64,000 nucleotides of DNA from Bacteroidales bacterium UBA1181. GTDB taxonomy: Bacteria; Bacteroidota; Bacteroidia; Bacteroidales; Paludibacteraceae. This document shows positions 7,970 through 16,789 of this stretch, one piece after another; position 1 is the stretch's first letter; each line of letters opens with the position of its first letter. The notes beneath the pieces are model-generated. The model was not told where the DNA came from, searched no databases, and worked only from the letters and a program-made list of their open reading frames with translations. Location: NCBI GenBank assembly GCA_002310215.1, contig DBYR01000005.1, positions 87,178 to 151,177 of the forward strand, in the 5' to 3' direction. Both the position numbers and the translations under genes were made by a program.

Positions 7970-8662
7970 ATGGTTTTAGGTGTGTTGTTACAAGCAGTGC
8001 AGACAGTGCAGACGACCGAGGCGGCTGTTGAGCCGGAAGTCGCAAGTCTGAGTATATTCGAATTGGCTAAAGCGGGTGGATGGATCATGATTCCATTGCT
8101 GCTTTTATGTATGTTGGCCGTCTATATCTTCGTGGAGCGTCTGCTCGTGATCCGCAAGGCTTCCGTGAAGGACCCTACTTTCATGGATAAGATCAAGGAT
8201 TATATCAATGAGGGCAAGATTGATGCCGCATTGAATCTTTGCAGAAAGACAGACACGCCATACGCCCGTATGATCGAGAAGGGCGTGATGCGTTTGGGTC
8301 GCCCGATGAATGACGTCATGGTGGCGATCGAGAACGTGGGTAACTTGGAGGTGGCTAAGTTGGAGAAGGGCCTATCCCTTTTGGCGACTACCGCTGGTGG
8401 AGGTCCGATGATCGGTTTCCTTGGTACGGTGATTGGTATGATCCAAGCCTTCTTCAACATGTCTAACGCTGGTAACAACGTGGATGTCAGCCTGCTCGCA
8501 GGTGGTATCTACACGGCCATGGTAACGACCGTCGGCGGTTTGATCGTCGGTGTCATCGCATACTTCGCTTATAATTACTTGATCTCCTTGGTGGACAAGG
8601 TGGTGAGCAACATGGAGGCACGTTCCATGGAGTTCATGGATATCCTAAACGAACCAGCGTAA
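7970..8662 (+). CDS. exbB: ExbB/TolQ-family proton channel subunit
   Basis: A 230-residue MotA/TolQ/ExbB protein, the pentameric inner-membrane subunit that uses proton flow to energise TonB. Membrane helices lie near residues 35-57, 140-162 and 180-203. The conserved cytoplasmic stretch LATTAGGGPMIGFLGTVIGM (near residue 140) is the family signature. It heads an exbB-exbD-tonB operon with gaps of 20 and 6 bases. TonB-dependent uptake of glycans and metals is central to Bacteroidota, and this could be one of several Ton motors in the genome. Confidence 0.93.
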   Translation: MVLGVLLQAVQTVQTTEAAVEPEVASLSIFELAKAGGWIMIPLLLLCMLAVYIFVERLLVIRKASVKDPTFMDKIKDYINEGKIDAALNLCRKTDTPYARMIEKGVMRLGRPMNDVMVAIENVGNLEVAKLEKGLSLLATTAGGGPMIGFLGTVIGMIQAFFNMSNAGNNVDVSLLAGGIYTAMVTTVGGLIVGVIAYFAYNYLISLVDKVVSNMEARSMEFMDILNEPA

Positions 8663-8682
8663 TTCTTTAATTGTAGGTTGTT

Positions 8683-9093
8683 ATGGCACTTAAAAGAAGA
8701 AGTAAGGCTGAGGCGGGTTTTAACATGTCATCCATGACGGATATCGTCTTCTTGTTGTTGATATTCTTCATGCTGACATCCACGGTGGTGCATCCGAACG
8801 CCATCAAACTGATGCTGCCGCAGAGCAAGCAACAGACTTCCGCCAAGCCGATCACTCGCGTGACGATTGATAAGGAACTTAATTACTATGTCGCATCCGG
8901 CAACGAGAAGGAACGCCCTGTCTCTTTCGAAGAGATCGAGCCTTTCTTGCAGCAACAGGTTCTGGAAGAGCCTGACATGTACGTTGCGGTCTATGCGGAC
9001 GAGACTATCCCCTATGGCGAGATCGTGAAGGTGCTGAATATCGCCAATGCGAATAAGTTTAAACTGGTTATCGCTACGAGACCTCAGAAATGA
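8683..9093 (+). CDS. exbD: ExbD/TolR-family protein
   Basis: The 136-residue protein has the ExbD layout: a short basic cytoplasmic N-terminus, one membrane helix (about residues 18-38) and a periplasmic domain. The essential Asp of the family appears in SMTDIVFLLLIFFM at residue 20. It forms the pore with ExbB and carries the proton path. It is the second gene of the Ton operon. Confidence 0.93.
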   Translation: MALKRRSKAEAGFNMSSMTDIVFLLLIFFMLTSTVVHPNAIKLMLPQSKQQTSAKPITRVTIDKELNYYVASGNEKERPVSFEEIEPFLQQQVLEEPDMYVAVYADETIPYGEIVKVLNIANANKFKLVIATRPQK

Positions 9094-9099
9094 TAGCTA

Positions 9100-9972
9100 A
9101 TGGAGGAAAATAATCAGAAACAGAAGGTTATTGCAATGGTTGTGACCATCGTGTTGCATCTGTTGTTGATATTGCTGATGTTCAATATTTACCTTGAGCA
9201 CGTTGTCCCGGATACGGAGGAGGGCTTGGAGGTGGCTTTGGGCATAGAGTCCCTGACGGCTGGTGCCGACGTGGCGGATGCCGCTCCTGCGCCTGCCGAG
9301 GCTTCCCAACCTGTCCCGACGCCGCAGACGCCTACGCCTGCCAACGAGTCTTACCAGACGCAGGACATCGAGGAGTCTTTGGAAATGCCGGACAAGACGC
9401 CGAAGAAGACAGAGGAACAATTGCGGAAGGAACGTGAGGAGCGTGAGAAACGCCTCGCGGAGGAGAAACGCCGCAAGGAGGAGCAGAGGAAATTGGCTGA
9501 GGAGAAACGTAAACAAGATAGTATTCGTGCTGCGATCGCCAATAAAACCAAGGGCCTGAAGGGCTTCGGTGCTGGCGGTAACGGTACGGACGCCAACTCG
9601 AACGGTATGGGTGACGGCTCCGGTAGCGGTACGAAGGGCAATCCGTTCGGCCGTGATGGTTCCACCTCCACCAACGGTGCGGCTAACTCAGGTAGCAACC
9701 TCTCCTGGAGCTTGGGCGGACGCTCTATCCGTGGATCGCTGGTTCGTCCTAATTATGCCTCCCAAGAGGAGGGTACGGTGGTCGTAAGTATCAAGGTGGA
9801 CAAGAACGGTAATGTGGTGAATACCAGCGTCGGCAAGGGAACGAATACTTCTGACCCCGCTCTGTTGAGGGCGGCTCAGGAGGCTGCTAAGAAGACGAAG
9901 TTCTCTCCACGTACGGATGGTAAGGATGGTGACCAGTTCGGTACAATCACGTATAAATTTATTTTGAATTAG
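9100..9972 (+). CDS. TonB-family energy transducer
   Basis: The 290-residue protein has one N-terminal membrane helix (about residues 10-30), a Pro/Ala-rich linker, a highly charged helix (about 105-145, rich in KREEREKR and KRRKEEQRK units), a Gly/Asn/Ser-rich linker (about 150-200) and a C-terminal TonB domain from about 205 with RGSLVRPNYASQEEGTVVVS. The charged helix plus flexible linker resembles TolA as much as TonB. It spans the periplasm and couples the ExbBD motor to outer-membrane receptors. The stop is four bases from the next gene. Confidence 0.88.
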   Translation: MEENNQKQKVIAMVVTIVLHLLLILLMFNIYLEHVVPDTEEGLEVALGIESLTAGADVADAAPAPAEASQPVPTPQTPTPANESYQTQDIEESLEMPDKTPKKTEEQLRKEREEREKRLAEEKRRKEEQRKLAEEKRKQDSIRAAIANKTKGLKGFGAGGNGTDANSNGMGDGSGSGTKGNPFGRDGSTSTNGAANSGSNLSWSLGGRSIRGSLVRPNYASQEEGTVVVSIKVDKNGNVVNTSVGKGTNTSDPALLRAAQEAAKKTKFSPRTDGKDGDQFGTITYKFILN

Positions 9973-9975
9973 GAT

Positions 9976-10518
9976 ATGAATACATTTGTGTTTTTGGCTG
10001 ATGGTTTCGAGGAGACGGAGGCTATCGCTCCAATCGATGTCATGCGTAGGGCTGGCTTTCATGTGGTGACTGTCTCTATCATGGGTAAAAAGCAGGTGAG
10101 AAGTTCGCATGGCGTTGTGGTTGAGGCTGACGCTCTGTTCGAGGAGTGTGATTTCTCCGAGGCGGGTATGCTGGTCCTCCCTGGCGGAATGCCTGGTACC
10201 AAGAACCTGGCCGCTCACGAGGGTTTGTGCAAACTGCTCGTCTCCGCTGCCGGTAAGGATGTGATCTTAGGTGCGATTTGCGCCGCTCCGTCTGTCTTTG
10301 GCGGACTCGGTTTGCTGAAGGGAGAGCAGGCGACTTGCTATCCGGGCTTCGAGGAGTACCTGACGGGTGCGGAGGTGAAAAAGGAGCCGGTTGTGGTCTC
10401 TCACCAATTCATCACCAGCCGTGGCGCTGGTACCGCTTTGCGCTTCGGTTTCGCTTTGGTCGCTAAGGTGAAGGGACAAGCCTTCTCGGATGAATTGGCG
10501 GCGGGCATGATGTTTTAG
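9976..10518 (+). CDS. DJ-1/PfpI family protein
   Basis: A 180-residue member of the DJ-1/YajL branch. The nucleophile-elbow cysteine is in LGAICAAPSVFG near residue 100, the conserved Glu in DGFEETEAIAP near residue 15, and the sequence MLVLPGGMPGTKNL is typical. Members act in oxidative or glyoxal stress protection, but the activity (glyoxalase, deglycase or chaperone) cannot be read from sequence. It starts four bases after the tonB stop and so is probably co-transcribed with the Ton genes. Confidence 0.88.
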   Translation: MNTFVFLADGFEETEAIAPIDVMRRAGFHVVTVSIMGKKQVRSSHGVVVEADALFEECDFSEAGMLVLPGGMPGTKNLAAHEGLCKLLVSAAGKDVILGAICAAPSVFGGLGLLKGEQATCYPGFEEYLTGAEVKKEPVVVSHQFITSRGAGTALRFGFALVAKVKGQAFSDELAAGMMF

Positions 10519-10556
10519 GAATATATTTCATGTTTTATTTTAATAATGTTGTTTTT

Positions 10557-11150
10557 ATGAAAAAGAAGTTGTTATTGCTTTTAATGGCCGGTTTTTCTAT
10601 GGTCATGTTGCCTGCATGTGGCGACGATGACGATGATGATGTGAAGAACGAGCAGAATGATCAAAAAGGAGATGATCAAAAAGGTGACGAACAGAAGGAT
10701 GACGAGCAGAAGGATGACGAGCAGAAGGATGACAAACAGACTGCGGATACGACTGTTGCGGACAACACGTCTTTCCCTTTCACCTCGCTTTTAGGCGTTT
10801 ATCATGGCGCCCTCACTTATGCTGATGGTAGTTCGTTGGCCGACACATTGGGTGTTGTAGTGGAGAGCCATCAAGATGGATCGATTGATTTGTCTTTGGA
10901 GCCTATTGTGATCAACAATCTTCCGATAGGTGAATTGTCTTTCCCGAATATGCCTTGCACATACGACTCTACGGAAAATGTCTGGAAATTTTCCGCAAGT
11001 TCCATAGCGGTTACTTTGATGAGCGGCGCTGTGAATGCGGTAGTGGACGTGAAGGATGGAAAGTTCTCGAACGACGGAACCCTTGCTTTCTCAGCTGCTG
11101 TAAATGCCGGTCTGATGAATATGGATATCGTATACAAGGGCAATAAGTAA
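10557..11150 (+). CDS. Surface lipoprotein with acidic pentapeptide repeats, possibly calycin-like
   Basis: The 197-residue protein starts best at ATG 10557 (an in-frame ATG at 10530 would put nine residues before the signal peptide). The signal peptide ends in the lipobox VMLPAC, followed by GDDDDDD, a run like the lipoprotein surface-export signal described for Bacteroides and Capnocytophaga. Residues about 28-62 are repeats of the type DEQKD. The C-terminal 130 residues (LLGVYHGALTYADGSS onward) look beta-rich, like the calycin-like domains of Bacteroidales lipoproteins; that call is tentative. A terminator follows. Confidence 0.65.
   Translation: MKKKLLLLLMAGFSMVMLPACGDDDDDDVKNEQNDQKGDDQKGDEQKDDEQKDDEQKDDKQTADTTVADNTSFPFTSLLGVYHGALTYADGSSLADTLGVVVESHQDGSIDLSLEPIVINNLPIGELSFPNMPCTYDSTENVWKFSASSIAVTLMSGAVNAVVDVKDGKFSNDGTLAFSAAVNAGLMNMDIVYKGNK
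10668..10740 (+). repeat. 15-bp tandem repeats inside the lipoprotein gene
   Basis: About five 15-base units encode the acidic pentapeptides. The third and fourth, GACGAGCAGAAGGAT, are identical copies and their neighbours differ by a few bases. The unit is a multiple of three, so gain or loss of copies would keep the frame. Confidence 0.75.
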
Positions 11151-11179
11151 GAATACGTTTATTGTTTATAATACGACGT

Positions 11180-11213
11180 AAGGCGGCTCGTTTCGACGGA
11201 CCGCCTTTCTTTT
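11180..11213 (+). terminator. Terminator after the lipoprotein gene
   Basis: Arms AAGGCGG (11180-11186) and CCGCCTT (11201-11207) pair around a 14-base loop and are followed by TCTTTTT. It lies between convergent genes; the reverse strand lacks a good T-run. Confidence 0.75.
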
Positions 11214-11232
11214 TGGGGGCATGCCCCTCTGT

Positions 11233-11838
11233 TTAATCCTTGAATTCGAGCTTGAGTTGCGGGTCGATGAGGGTGAAGCTCATGCGGTGGTGTTCGGTCG
11301 GTCCGAACTGCTCGATGGCCTCTCGATGCGCCTTGGTGGGATATCCCTTGTTCTTGGCCCATTGGTAGGCAGGGTAGTCCGCCGCAATTTTGTTCATGTA
11401 GTCGTCACGGTAGGTCTTGGCTAAGATGGAGGCCGCCGCGATGGACATGTACTTACCATCCCCTTTCACCACGCATTGGTGTTTGATGCCCTCGTAGGGC
11501 CTGAATCGGTTACCGTCTATGATGAGATGTTCAGGTCTGACCTTCAGTTGATCTACCGCTCTGTGCATGGCGAGGAAGGAGGCGTTCAGGATGTTGATTT
11601 TATCGATTTCTTTGGCGGATACGATACCCACCGCCCATGCGATGGCCTCCGCTTCGATGATGGGGCGTAGCGCATAGCGTTGCTTCTCCGTCAATTGCTT
11701 GGAGTCGTTCAAAAGATCGTTCTGGAAATCGGTCGGTAGAATGACGGCCGCCGCGAAAACAGGACCCGCCAAACAGCCTCTTCCGGCCTCGTCGCATCCA
11801 GCCTCGATGACGTTCTCTTTCAGAAAGGGTAGTAGCAT
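11233..11838 (-). CDS. rnhB: Ribonuclease HII
   Basis: RNase HII removes ribonucleotides from RNA/DNA hybrids and single misincorporated ribonucleotides. The 201-residue protein has the metal-binding motif AGCDEAGRGCLAGPVF near residue 14 and the later acidic residue in HLIIDGNRF near 104. Its length is standard. It is the last gene of the reverse operon coaBC-DUF4835-recN-rnhB and starts one base after the recN stop. Confidence 0.96.
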   Translation of the reverse strand: MLLPFLKENVIEAGCDEAGRGCLAGPVFAAAVILPTDFQNDLLNDSKQLTEKQRYALRPIIEAEAIAWAVGIVSAKEIDKINILNASFLAMHRAVDQLKVRPEHLIIDGNRFRPYEGIKHQCVVKGDGKYMSIAAASILAKTYRDDYMNKIAADYPAYQWAKNKGYPTKAHREAIEQFGPTEHHRMSFTLIDPQLKLEFKD

Positions 11839-11839
11839 A

Positions 11840-13498
11840 TCATGGGCGTTTTAGAAGTTCCTTGGCGTTTTGGACAGCCGCTTCCGACAGGGCGGATCCG
11901 CTGAGCATCTGTGCGATCTCCGTGACCCTTTCGGCGTCGTTCAGTAGTTTGATGCGGGAGTGGGTGGTCGTCTCGTCATCCTCCTTGTATACCTTGTAGT
12001 GGGTGGCCCCTTTCGAAGCGATCTGAGGAAGGTGGGTGATGCTGATGACCTGCATCTTCTCGCCCATGGCCTGCATGAGCGCGCCCATCTTGTCCGCCAC
12101 CTCGCCCGATACGCCCGTGTCTATCTCATCCAATATCACTGTCGGCAACTCCTCTGTCCGGCATAGGATGGACTTGAGGGCCAGCATGATACGTGATAGC
12201 TCACCGCCTGAGGCCACGTTGGCGATCGGCTGTAGCGGAGCGTTCTTATTAGCCGAGAAAAAGAAGCGCACAGCATCCTTCCCGGTGGTTTCCAGTTGCG
12301 CCAGCGGTTCTATGCGCACCTCCAGTTTGGCGTTAGGCATGCCTAAGCTGTGGAGAATATCTTCGACGGATTGTTCCAAGGCAGGCTTGTTCTCCTGTCG
12401 TTTTTGGGTGATGGACTTCGCCATCTCCTCCAATTGTTTCTCCAATTGGGCGATTTCCTGCTCCATGAGACTGGTCTTCTCCTCCGAGTTGTCCATCTCC
12501 TCCATTTGCTGTTCGAAGGAGGCTTGCGTTTGGAGCAGTTCGGCAAGAGAGCCCGCATGGTGTTTCTTCTCTAATGTGTAGATGAGGTCTAAGCGTTGGC
12601 TGACCTGTTCCAGCCTTTGCGGGTCCACATTCACGTCCGCCAGTTTCTGCTCGATCTCACGTGACAAGTCCTTCAGTTCGATGAGGCAACTATCCGCCCG
12701 TCTTTGCATCTCCGCGAAAGAATCCGAGAACTGTGCGATGGAGGAAAGGGCCGAGGTCACCTCCTTTAGCGAACCGCAGATGTTCTCCTCTTTGTCGGAG
12801 AGGAGCCAGGTCGCCTTGGAAAGCGCATCCTTCATCTCCGAGGTGTGCGAGAGCACGTTGATCTCTTCCTCCAGTTCCGCCTGCTCATTCTCCGCGAAGG
12901 CGGCATCTTGTAGTTGCTTCAGCTGGAACTCGATATAGTCCCTGTTTGCGTTTCTCTCCGCCAAGGCGGTGCGCAGTTCCTTCAGACGTCTCTTTTGGGC
13001 TGCGTATTCTCCGTAGAGGGTCGTGTAGGCCGATAGACGTTCCTTCAGGTTAGAGAAGGCGTCCAACACATGTAGCTGGAACGAGTCCTCGTTCAGGAGG
13101 AGCGTTTCGTGTTGGGAGTGGATGTCGATGATATGGGACGATATATCTTTCAGGGCTATGAGAGCCACTGGCGTGTCGTTGATGAAGGCGCGGGACTTGC
13201 CGTTAGGGGCGATTTCCCTTCGGATGATGCAGTTCTCCTCGTAGTCCAAATCATTCTCCTCGAAGAACGGGCGAAGGTCATAAGCGGATAGGTCGAATTC
13301 AGCCTCCACCACACATTTCTTCTCCGGGTCCTTGAGCGCCTTCGTGTCGGCTCTTTGCCCTTGTATGAGACCTAATGCACCCAGTAAGATGGACTTTCCG
13401 GATCCGGTCTCGCCTGTGATGACGGAGAATCCGTTGTTCCACCGCACGTCCGTTTTCTCGATTAAGGCGTAATTCTCTACAGATAGGGACTTCAGCAT
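11840..13498 (-). CDS. recN: DNA repair protein RecN
   Basis: RecN is an SMC-like ATPase acting in double-strand break repair. The 552-residue protein shows a Walker A GETGSGKSILLGAL near residue 30, two long coiled-coil arms (about 150-360), the signature region NVASGGELSRIMLALK near 430 and Walker B VILDEIDTGVSGEV near 460. The length matches the family. It lies 11 bases downstream of the DUF4835 gene. Confidence 0.95.
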   Translation of the reverse strand: MLKSLSVENYALIEKTDVRWNNGFSVITGETGSGKSILLGALGLIQGQRADTKALKDPEKKCVVEAEFDLSAYDLRPFFEENDLDYEENCIIRREIAPNGKSRAFINDTPVALIALKDISSHIIDIHSQHETLLLNEDSFQLHVLDAFSNLKERLSAYTTLYGEYAAQKRRLKELRTALAERNANRDYIEFQLKQLQDAAFAENEQAELEEEINVLSHTSEMKDALSKATWLLSDKEENICGSLKEVTSALSSIAQFSDSFAEMQRRADSCLIELKDLSREIEQKLADVNVDPQRLEQVSQRLDLIYTLEKKHHAGSLAELLQTQASFEQQMEEMDNSEEKTSLMEQEIAQLEKQLEEMAKSITQKRQENKPALEQSVEDILHSLGMPNAKLEVRIEPLAQLETTGKDAVRFFFSANKNAPLQPIANVASGGELSRIMLALKSILCRTEELPTVILDEIDTGVSGEVADKMGALMQAMGEKMQVISITHLPQIASKGATHYKVYKEDDETTTHSRIKLLNDAERVTEIAQMLSGSALSEAAVQNAKELLKRP

Positions 13499-13509
13499 GG
13501 CTCGAGGAT

Positions 13510-14427
13510 TTAGTTGAGCAACTCTTGGAATTTGTTGCTTTGGGTAGGCAGTATGCTTTGGAGGATCTCATACAGATCCTTTTTCTCTTTGGAGGTGGCA
13601 GGCTTGAACATATCGAGCAGTTCGTTCATCTTAGCCTCCACGAAGAGTTGCAGTGCGATGGAGTAGGGAACCGCGCGGTTCATCTCCTTGAGGTAAGGTA
13701 GGTTGTTGAAGATGTTCGTTCTGCCTTTCTCCACACTGTTCACCATCTCGTCCAGTCCGAATCTGTGGTATTCATACATGATATCCCTCAGTTTTTTCAG
13801 ACGTTCGTCCTGGTAGTTGCTCACGAGGGCATAGCGGTTTCTGTCGCTGTCGAACGCCTTCCATCCGATGTCGTCCGATCCTTGGGCGAGGGAAACGATG
13901 AGCTCCGCCTTCTCGAAGTAGCGGCTTCCTCCGTAGCGGCTGAAGGAGTCGAAGTTGATGCCCAATATGATATTGACATAAAAAGCGATGGTGGAGAGCA
14001 GGTTGTTCTCGTATACGTTCTCGTCGAACTCCAGCTTTTGGTACTGGGTATAATTGAACGAGAGATTAGGATCCAGGAAGTTGAACAGGGTGGTGGTGTA
14101 GCCCGAGTTATAGACAGGGCGGCTGGCCTGCACCTGTAGTTTCCCCGAGTAATTCTCACCTGCCGCCTTTTCGAGCGTGATGACGAAGTTGCACTCGATT
14201 CGTTCATCCTCCGTGAAGGTGGCGTCGGTCCATCTTCTGGAGTTGATGAACTCTGTCAGCGCCTGGTTCATCTCGTCGTAGATTTCACGGTTGGTGCTTG
14301 TTCCTCCAATCTGTTCCGCATTGACGCGTACATACGCTTTGACATCTTGTGCGTTGCTGGTGAATGCGCAAGAAAGGGTGATTAGCAGGGAAGCTATTGT
14401 TTTGATGAATCCTTTTTTCATACTCAT
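13510..14427 (-). CDS. DUF4835 / PorD-like type IX secretion protein
   Basis: The 305-residue protein has a signal peptide (MKKGFIKTIASLLITLSCAFTSNAQ) and no other membrane helix. The mature part matches DUF4835, with RVNAEQIGGTSTNREIYDEM near its start; as I recall, this family is annotated as the type IX secretion protein PorD. ATG at 14427 overlaps the coaBC stop as ATGA, favouring that start, while ATG 14421 begins directly at MKKG. Its place between coaBC and recN seems to be a standing Bacteroidales arrangement. The exact role in secretion is not known to me. Confidence 0.75.
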   Translation of the reverse strand: MSMKKGFIKTIASLLITLSCAFTSNAQDVKAYVRVNAEQIGGTSTNREIYDEMNQALTEFINSRRWTDATFTEDERIECNFVITLEKAAGENYSGKLQVQASRPVYNSGYTTTLFNFLDPNLSFNYTQYQKLEFDENVYENNLLSTIAFYVNIILGINFDSFSRYGGSRYFEKAELIVSLAQGSDDIGWKAFDSDRNRYALVSNYQDERLKKLRDIMYEYHRFGLDEMVNSVEKGRTNIFNNLPYLKEMNRAVPYSIALQLFVEAKMNELLDMFKPATSKEKKDLYEILQSILPTQSNKFQELLN

Positions 14428-15629
14428 TTTTTGTTCATTAGAGAGAGGGCATGGTCGATGATGTCCTTTGCAACCTCCTTTTTGGGTTTCAGATCGTAGA
14501 CGGTTTTGTCTCCGTTTCTGTCGAATATGGTTATTTTATTGGTGTCGTGGCGGAAGCAAGCGTTCTTGTCGTTCAACGAGTTCATCACGATGAAATCGAG
14601 GTTTTTGCGCTCGCATTTTCCCACGGCGTTCGTCTCTTCGTCGTCCGTCTCCAATGCGAACCCGATCATCATTTGTCCCTCACGCTTCATCTTGCCCAAC
14701 GCTGCGGCGATGTCTTGCGTCGGCACGAGGTCCAATTGCATGGCGCCTCTCTTTTCACGCTTGATCTTATGGTCCTCCTTCTGTGCGGGCGTATAGTCGG
14801 CCACTGCGGCGCAGAGGATCTCGATGTCCGCATTCTCCGCTGCTTTCACGGCGGCTTCGTACATTTCCTGGGCGGACTCCACCGATATGCGTTGGATGTT
14901 CGGATGTTTAGGCGAGAGGGAGACTGGTCCTGAGACGAGGGTCACCTCCGCACCTCTTTCCGCGCACTCCTCCGCCAAGGCGTAGCCCATCTTTCCGGAA
15001 GAGTAGTTGCCTATAAAACGGACAGGGTCTATCTTTTCGTATGTCGGGCCGGCGGTGATCATCACCTTTTTGCCGGAGAGGTCCGCATTTTGGTTGAAAT
15101 ATTTCTCGATGAAATCGGCGATGGTTTCAGGCTCCGCCATTCTTCCCTTGCCGGACAGTCCGCTAGCGAGGAATCCCTCTTCCGCATCGATGATGAAATT
15201 GCCTCTCTCCTTGAGCAGTGCGATGTTCTTCTGCACGGCTGGGTGGGCATACATGTCGAGGTCCATGGCAGGTGCGATGAAGACCGGACATTTGGCGGAA
15301 AGGTAGGTGGTGAGGAGCAGGTTGTCCGCTATGCCGTTGGCCATCTTACCGATGGAGTTGGCGGTGGCGGGAGCGATGACGTAGGCGTCCGCCCAGATGC
15401 CGAGGGAGACGTGGCTGTTCCATTCCCCGTTTTCAGGGTTGAAGAAGTCCACCATGATAGGGTTTTGTGAGAGCGTGGCCATGGTGAGTGGCGTGATGAA
15501 CTGTTTCGCCAAAGGAGTCATGACCACTTTGACGTTCGCACCTCGCTTTTTCAGTTCCCTTACCAGTGAGGCGGTTTTGTAGGCGGCTATTCCGCCTGTT
15601 ACTCCGACTATGATATTTTTCCCTTTCAT
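14424..15629 (-). CDS. coaBC: CoaBC: phosphopantothenoylcysteine decarboxylase/synthetase
   Basis: This 401-residue bifunctional enzyme adds cysteine to 4'-phosphopantothenate and decarboxylates the product in coenzyme A synthesis. The flavin-binding decarboxylase half (1 to about 185) has GVTGGIAAYKT, the catalytic His in WNSHVSLGIWADA and PAMDLDMY. The synthetase half has ITAGPTYEKIDPVRFIGN and SSGKMGYALA. Both halves are full length. It is the promoter-proximal gene of a four-gene reverse operon, coupled to the next gene by ATGA. Confidence 0.96.
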   Translation of the reverse strand: MKGKNIIVGVTGGIAAYKTASLVRELKKRGANVKVVMTPLAKQFITPLTMATLSQNPIMVDFFNPENGEWNSHVSLGIWADAYVIAPATANSIGKMANGIADNLLLTTYLSAKCPVFIAPAMDLDMYAHPAVQKNIALLKERGNFIIDAEEGFLASGLSGKGRMAEPETIADFIEKYFNQNADLSGKKVMITAGPTYEKIDPVRFIGNYSSGKMGYALAEECAERGAEVTLVSGPVSLSPKHPNIQRISVESAQEMYEAAVKAAENADIEILCAAVADYTPAQKEDHKIKREKRGAMQLDLVPTQDIAAALGKMKREGQMMIGFALETDDEETNAVGKCERKNLDFIVMNSLNDKNACFRHDTNKITIFDRNGDKTVYDLKPKKEVAKDIIDHALSLMNKK

Positions 15630-15650
15630 GGCATAAAAATTATCTTGTTT

Positions 15651-16787
15651 TTACAGCTCTTCCTTCTCCATGTCTTCTTTGAATTTGTTGAACAAGGATA
15701 ATCCGATGATGGCCAAGCATGCTAGGAATCCGCAAAGGAATCCTCCCGTGATGATACCCTTAAGTTTTCGCATTTTATCATTTGCGAGAGGGTATCTTGG
15801 TTCGTCGATTATTTGGATGAACGGAGTCTCTTTCGCCAAATTCAGTTTCAGCATTTCAAGGTTCTTCAGCATTTCCGTGTAGGTGGCGCTAAGGATCTGG
15901 ATGTCCGTGTCGATTTTCCATTGTGTAACGGACATCATTTGGCCGTTTGCGTTTCTGTTCGCATCGGCGAAGCTTGCCCGGCGAGCGAAACATTGGTCCA
16001 TTTTCCTACGTACGGAATCCGCTTTTTCCTGAAATGTCTCGATGTTCTTTCTTGCGAGAGAAGTCTTTGTGTCGATGTAGAATTGGGACACTTCCTTCAG
16101 ATGTGCGTCCGCGAATTCCTTGGCGAATGTCTCGTCGGTATGGCTGAAGGCATAAGCCATGAATGATAACTTTTTGTCTTTCCTTATGGCGGAGATATTG
16201 CCCGAGAGAAAACCGTTCGCCATTTTGCCGAGGATACTATCCTGTGCACGTGTGAAGGTCTCTCTGTCTTGCCCGAGCGGGAAGGAGACGTCGCAGATGG
16301 ATACAATGTCTGAGGAGGCTTCCTTCTCTTCTCCCTTTTCCTCGCATTTCGCCCGTGTGCTATCGCATATCAAGGCATATTCGATGAATGTGATGGAATC
16401 TCCCTTGTATACGACGGGAGAGAGTAGGGTCTTTTCCACCAATGTGCGTGACTTTATCAACTCGAGGACATTGTCTCCGGAGAATGCGTCCATGGATGCC
16501 CCTCCGATATTGAGCAGGGATGACAAGCTTCCAAGGCTACCCGTGCTTCCAGTGGATGGGCTGCCGAGGGTGAATGAGTATTGGGCTTTATAGGTTGTCT
16601 TCCTGTTGTAGGCATACACGAACCCGATGATGCCGCCGATGAGCCCTGCCACTATGATGATCCATTTTTTGTCCCATAGTTTCCAAAAGTATTCTTTCAC
16701 CAAGGCGACAATCTCTTTCACGGAGATCTTGCTCTCCTTCTCTTCTCCCTCGTTAAGGAACTTCACTATGTCGTTTAACTCGCTCAT
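15651..16787 (-). CDS. Wzz-type polysaccharide chain-length/co-polymerase protein
   Basis: The 378-residue protein has the Wzz layout: a cytoplasmic N-terminus, a membrane helix near residues 42-62 (WIIIVAGLIGGIIGFVYAY), a long periplasmic coiled domain and a second helix near 345-367 followed by a short basic tail. Such proteins set O-antigen or capsule length with a Wza-like exporter. The C-terminal tyrosine kinase of capsule Wzc proteins is absent. It begins two bases after the Wza-like gene, so the two form a pair, but no glycosyltransferase or polymerase lies nearby. Confidence 0.85.
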   Translation of the reverse strand: MSELNDIVKFLNEGEEKESKISVKEIVALVKEYFWKLWDKKWIIIVAGLIGGIIGFVYAYNRKTTYKAQYSFTLGSPSTGSTGSLGSLSSLLNIGGASMDAFSGDNVLELIKSRTLVEKTLLSPVVYKGDSITFIEYALICDSTRAKCEEKGEEKEASSDIVSICDVSFPLGQDRETFTRAQDSILGKMANGFLSGNISAIRKDKKLSFMAYAFSHTDETFAKEFADAHLKEVSQFYIDTKTSLARKNIETFQEKADSVRRKMDQCFARRASFADANRNANGQMMSVTQWKIDTDIQILSATYTEMLKNLEMLKLNLAKETPFIQIIDEPRYPLANDKMRKLKGIITGGFLCGFLACLAIIGLSLFNKFKEDMEKEEL

Positions 16788-16789
16788 GC

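Noticed and set aside
10668..10740. A CRISPR-like repeat array
   Set aside because: The units are 15 bases, contiguous, without spacers, and in frame within a lipoprotein gene; no cas gene is present in the window.
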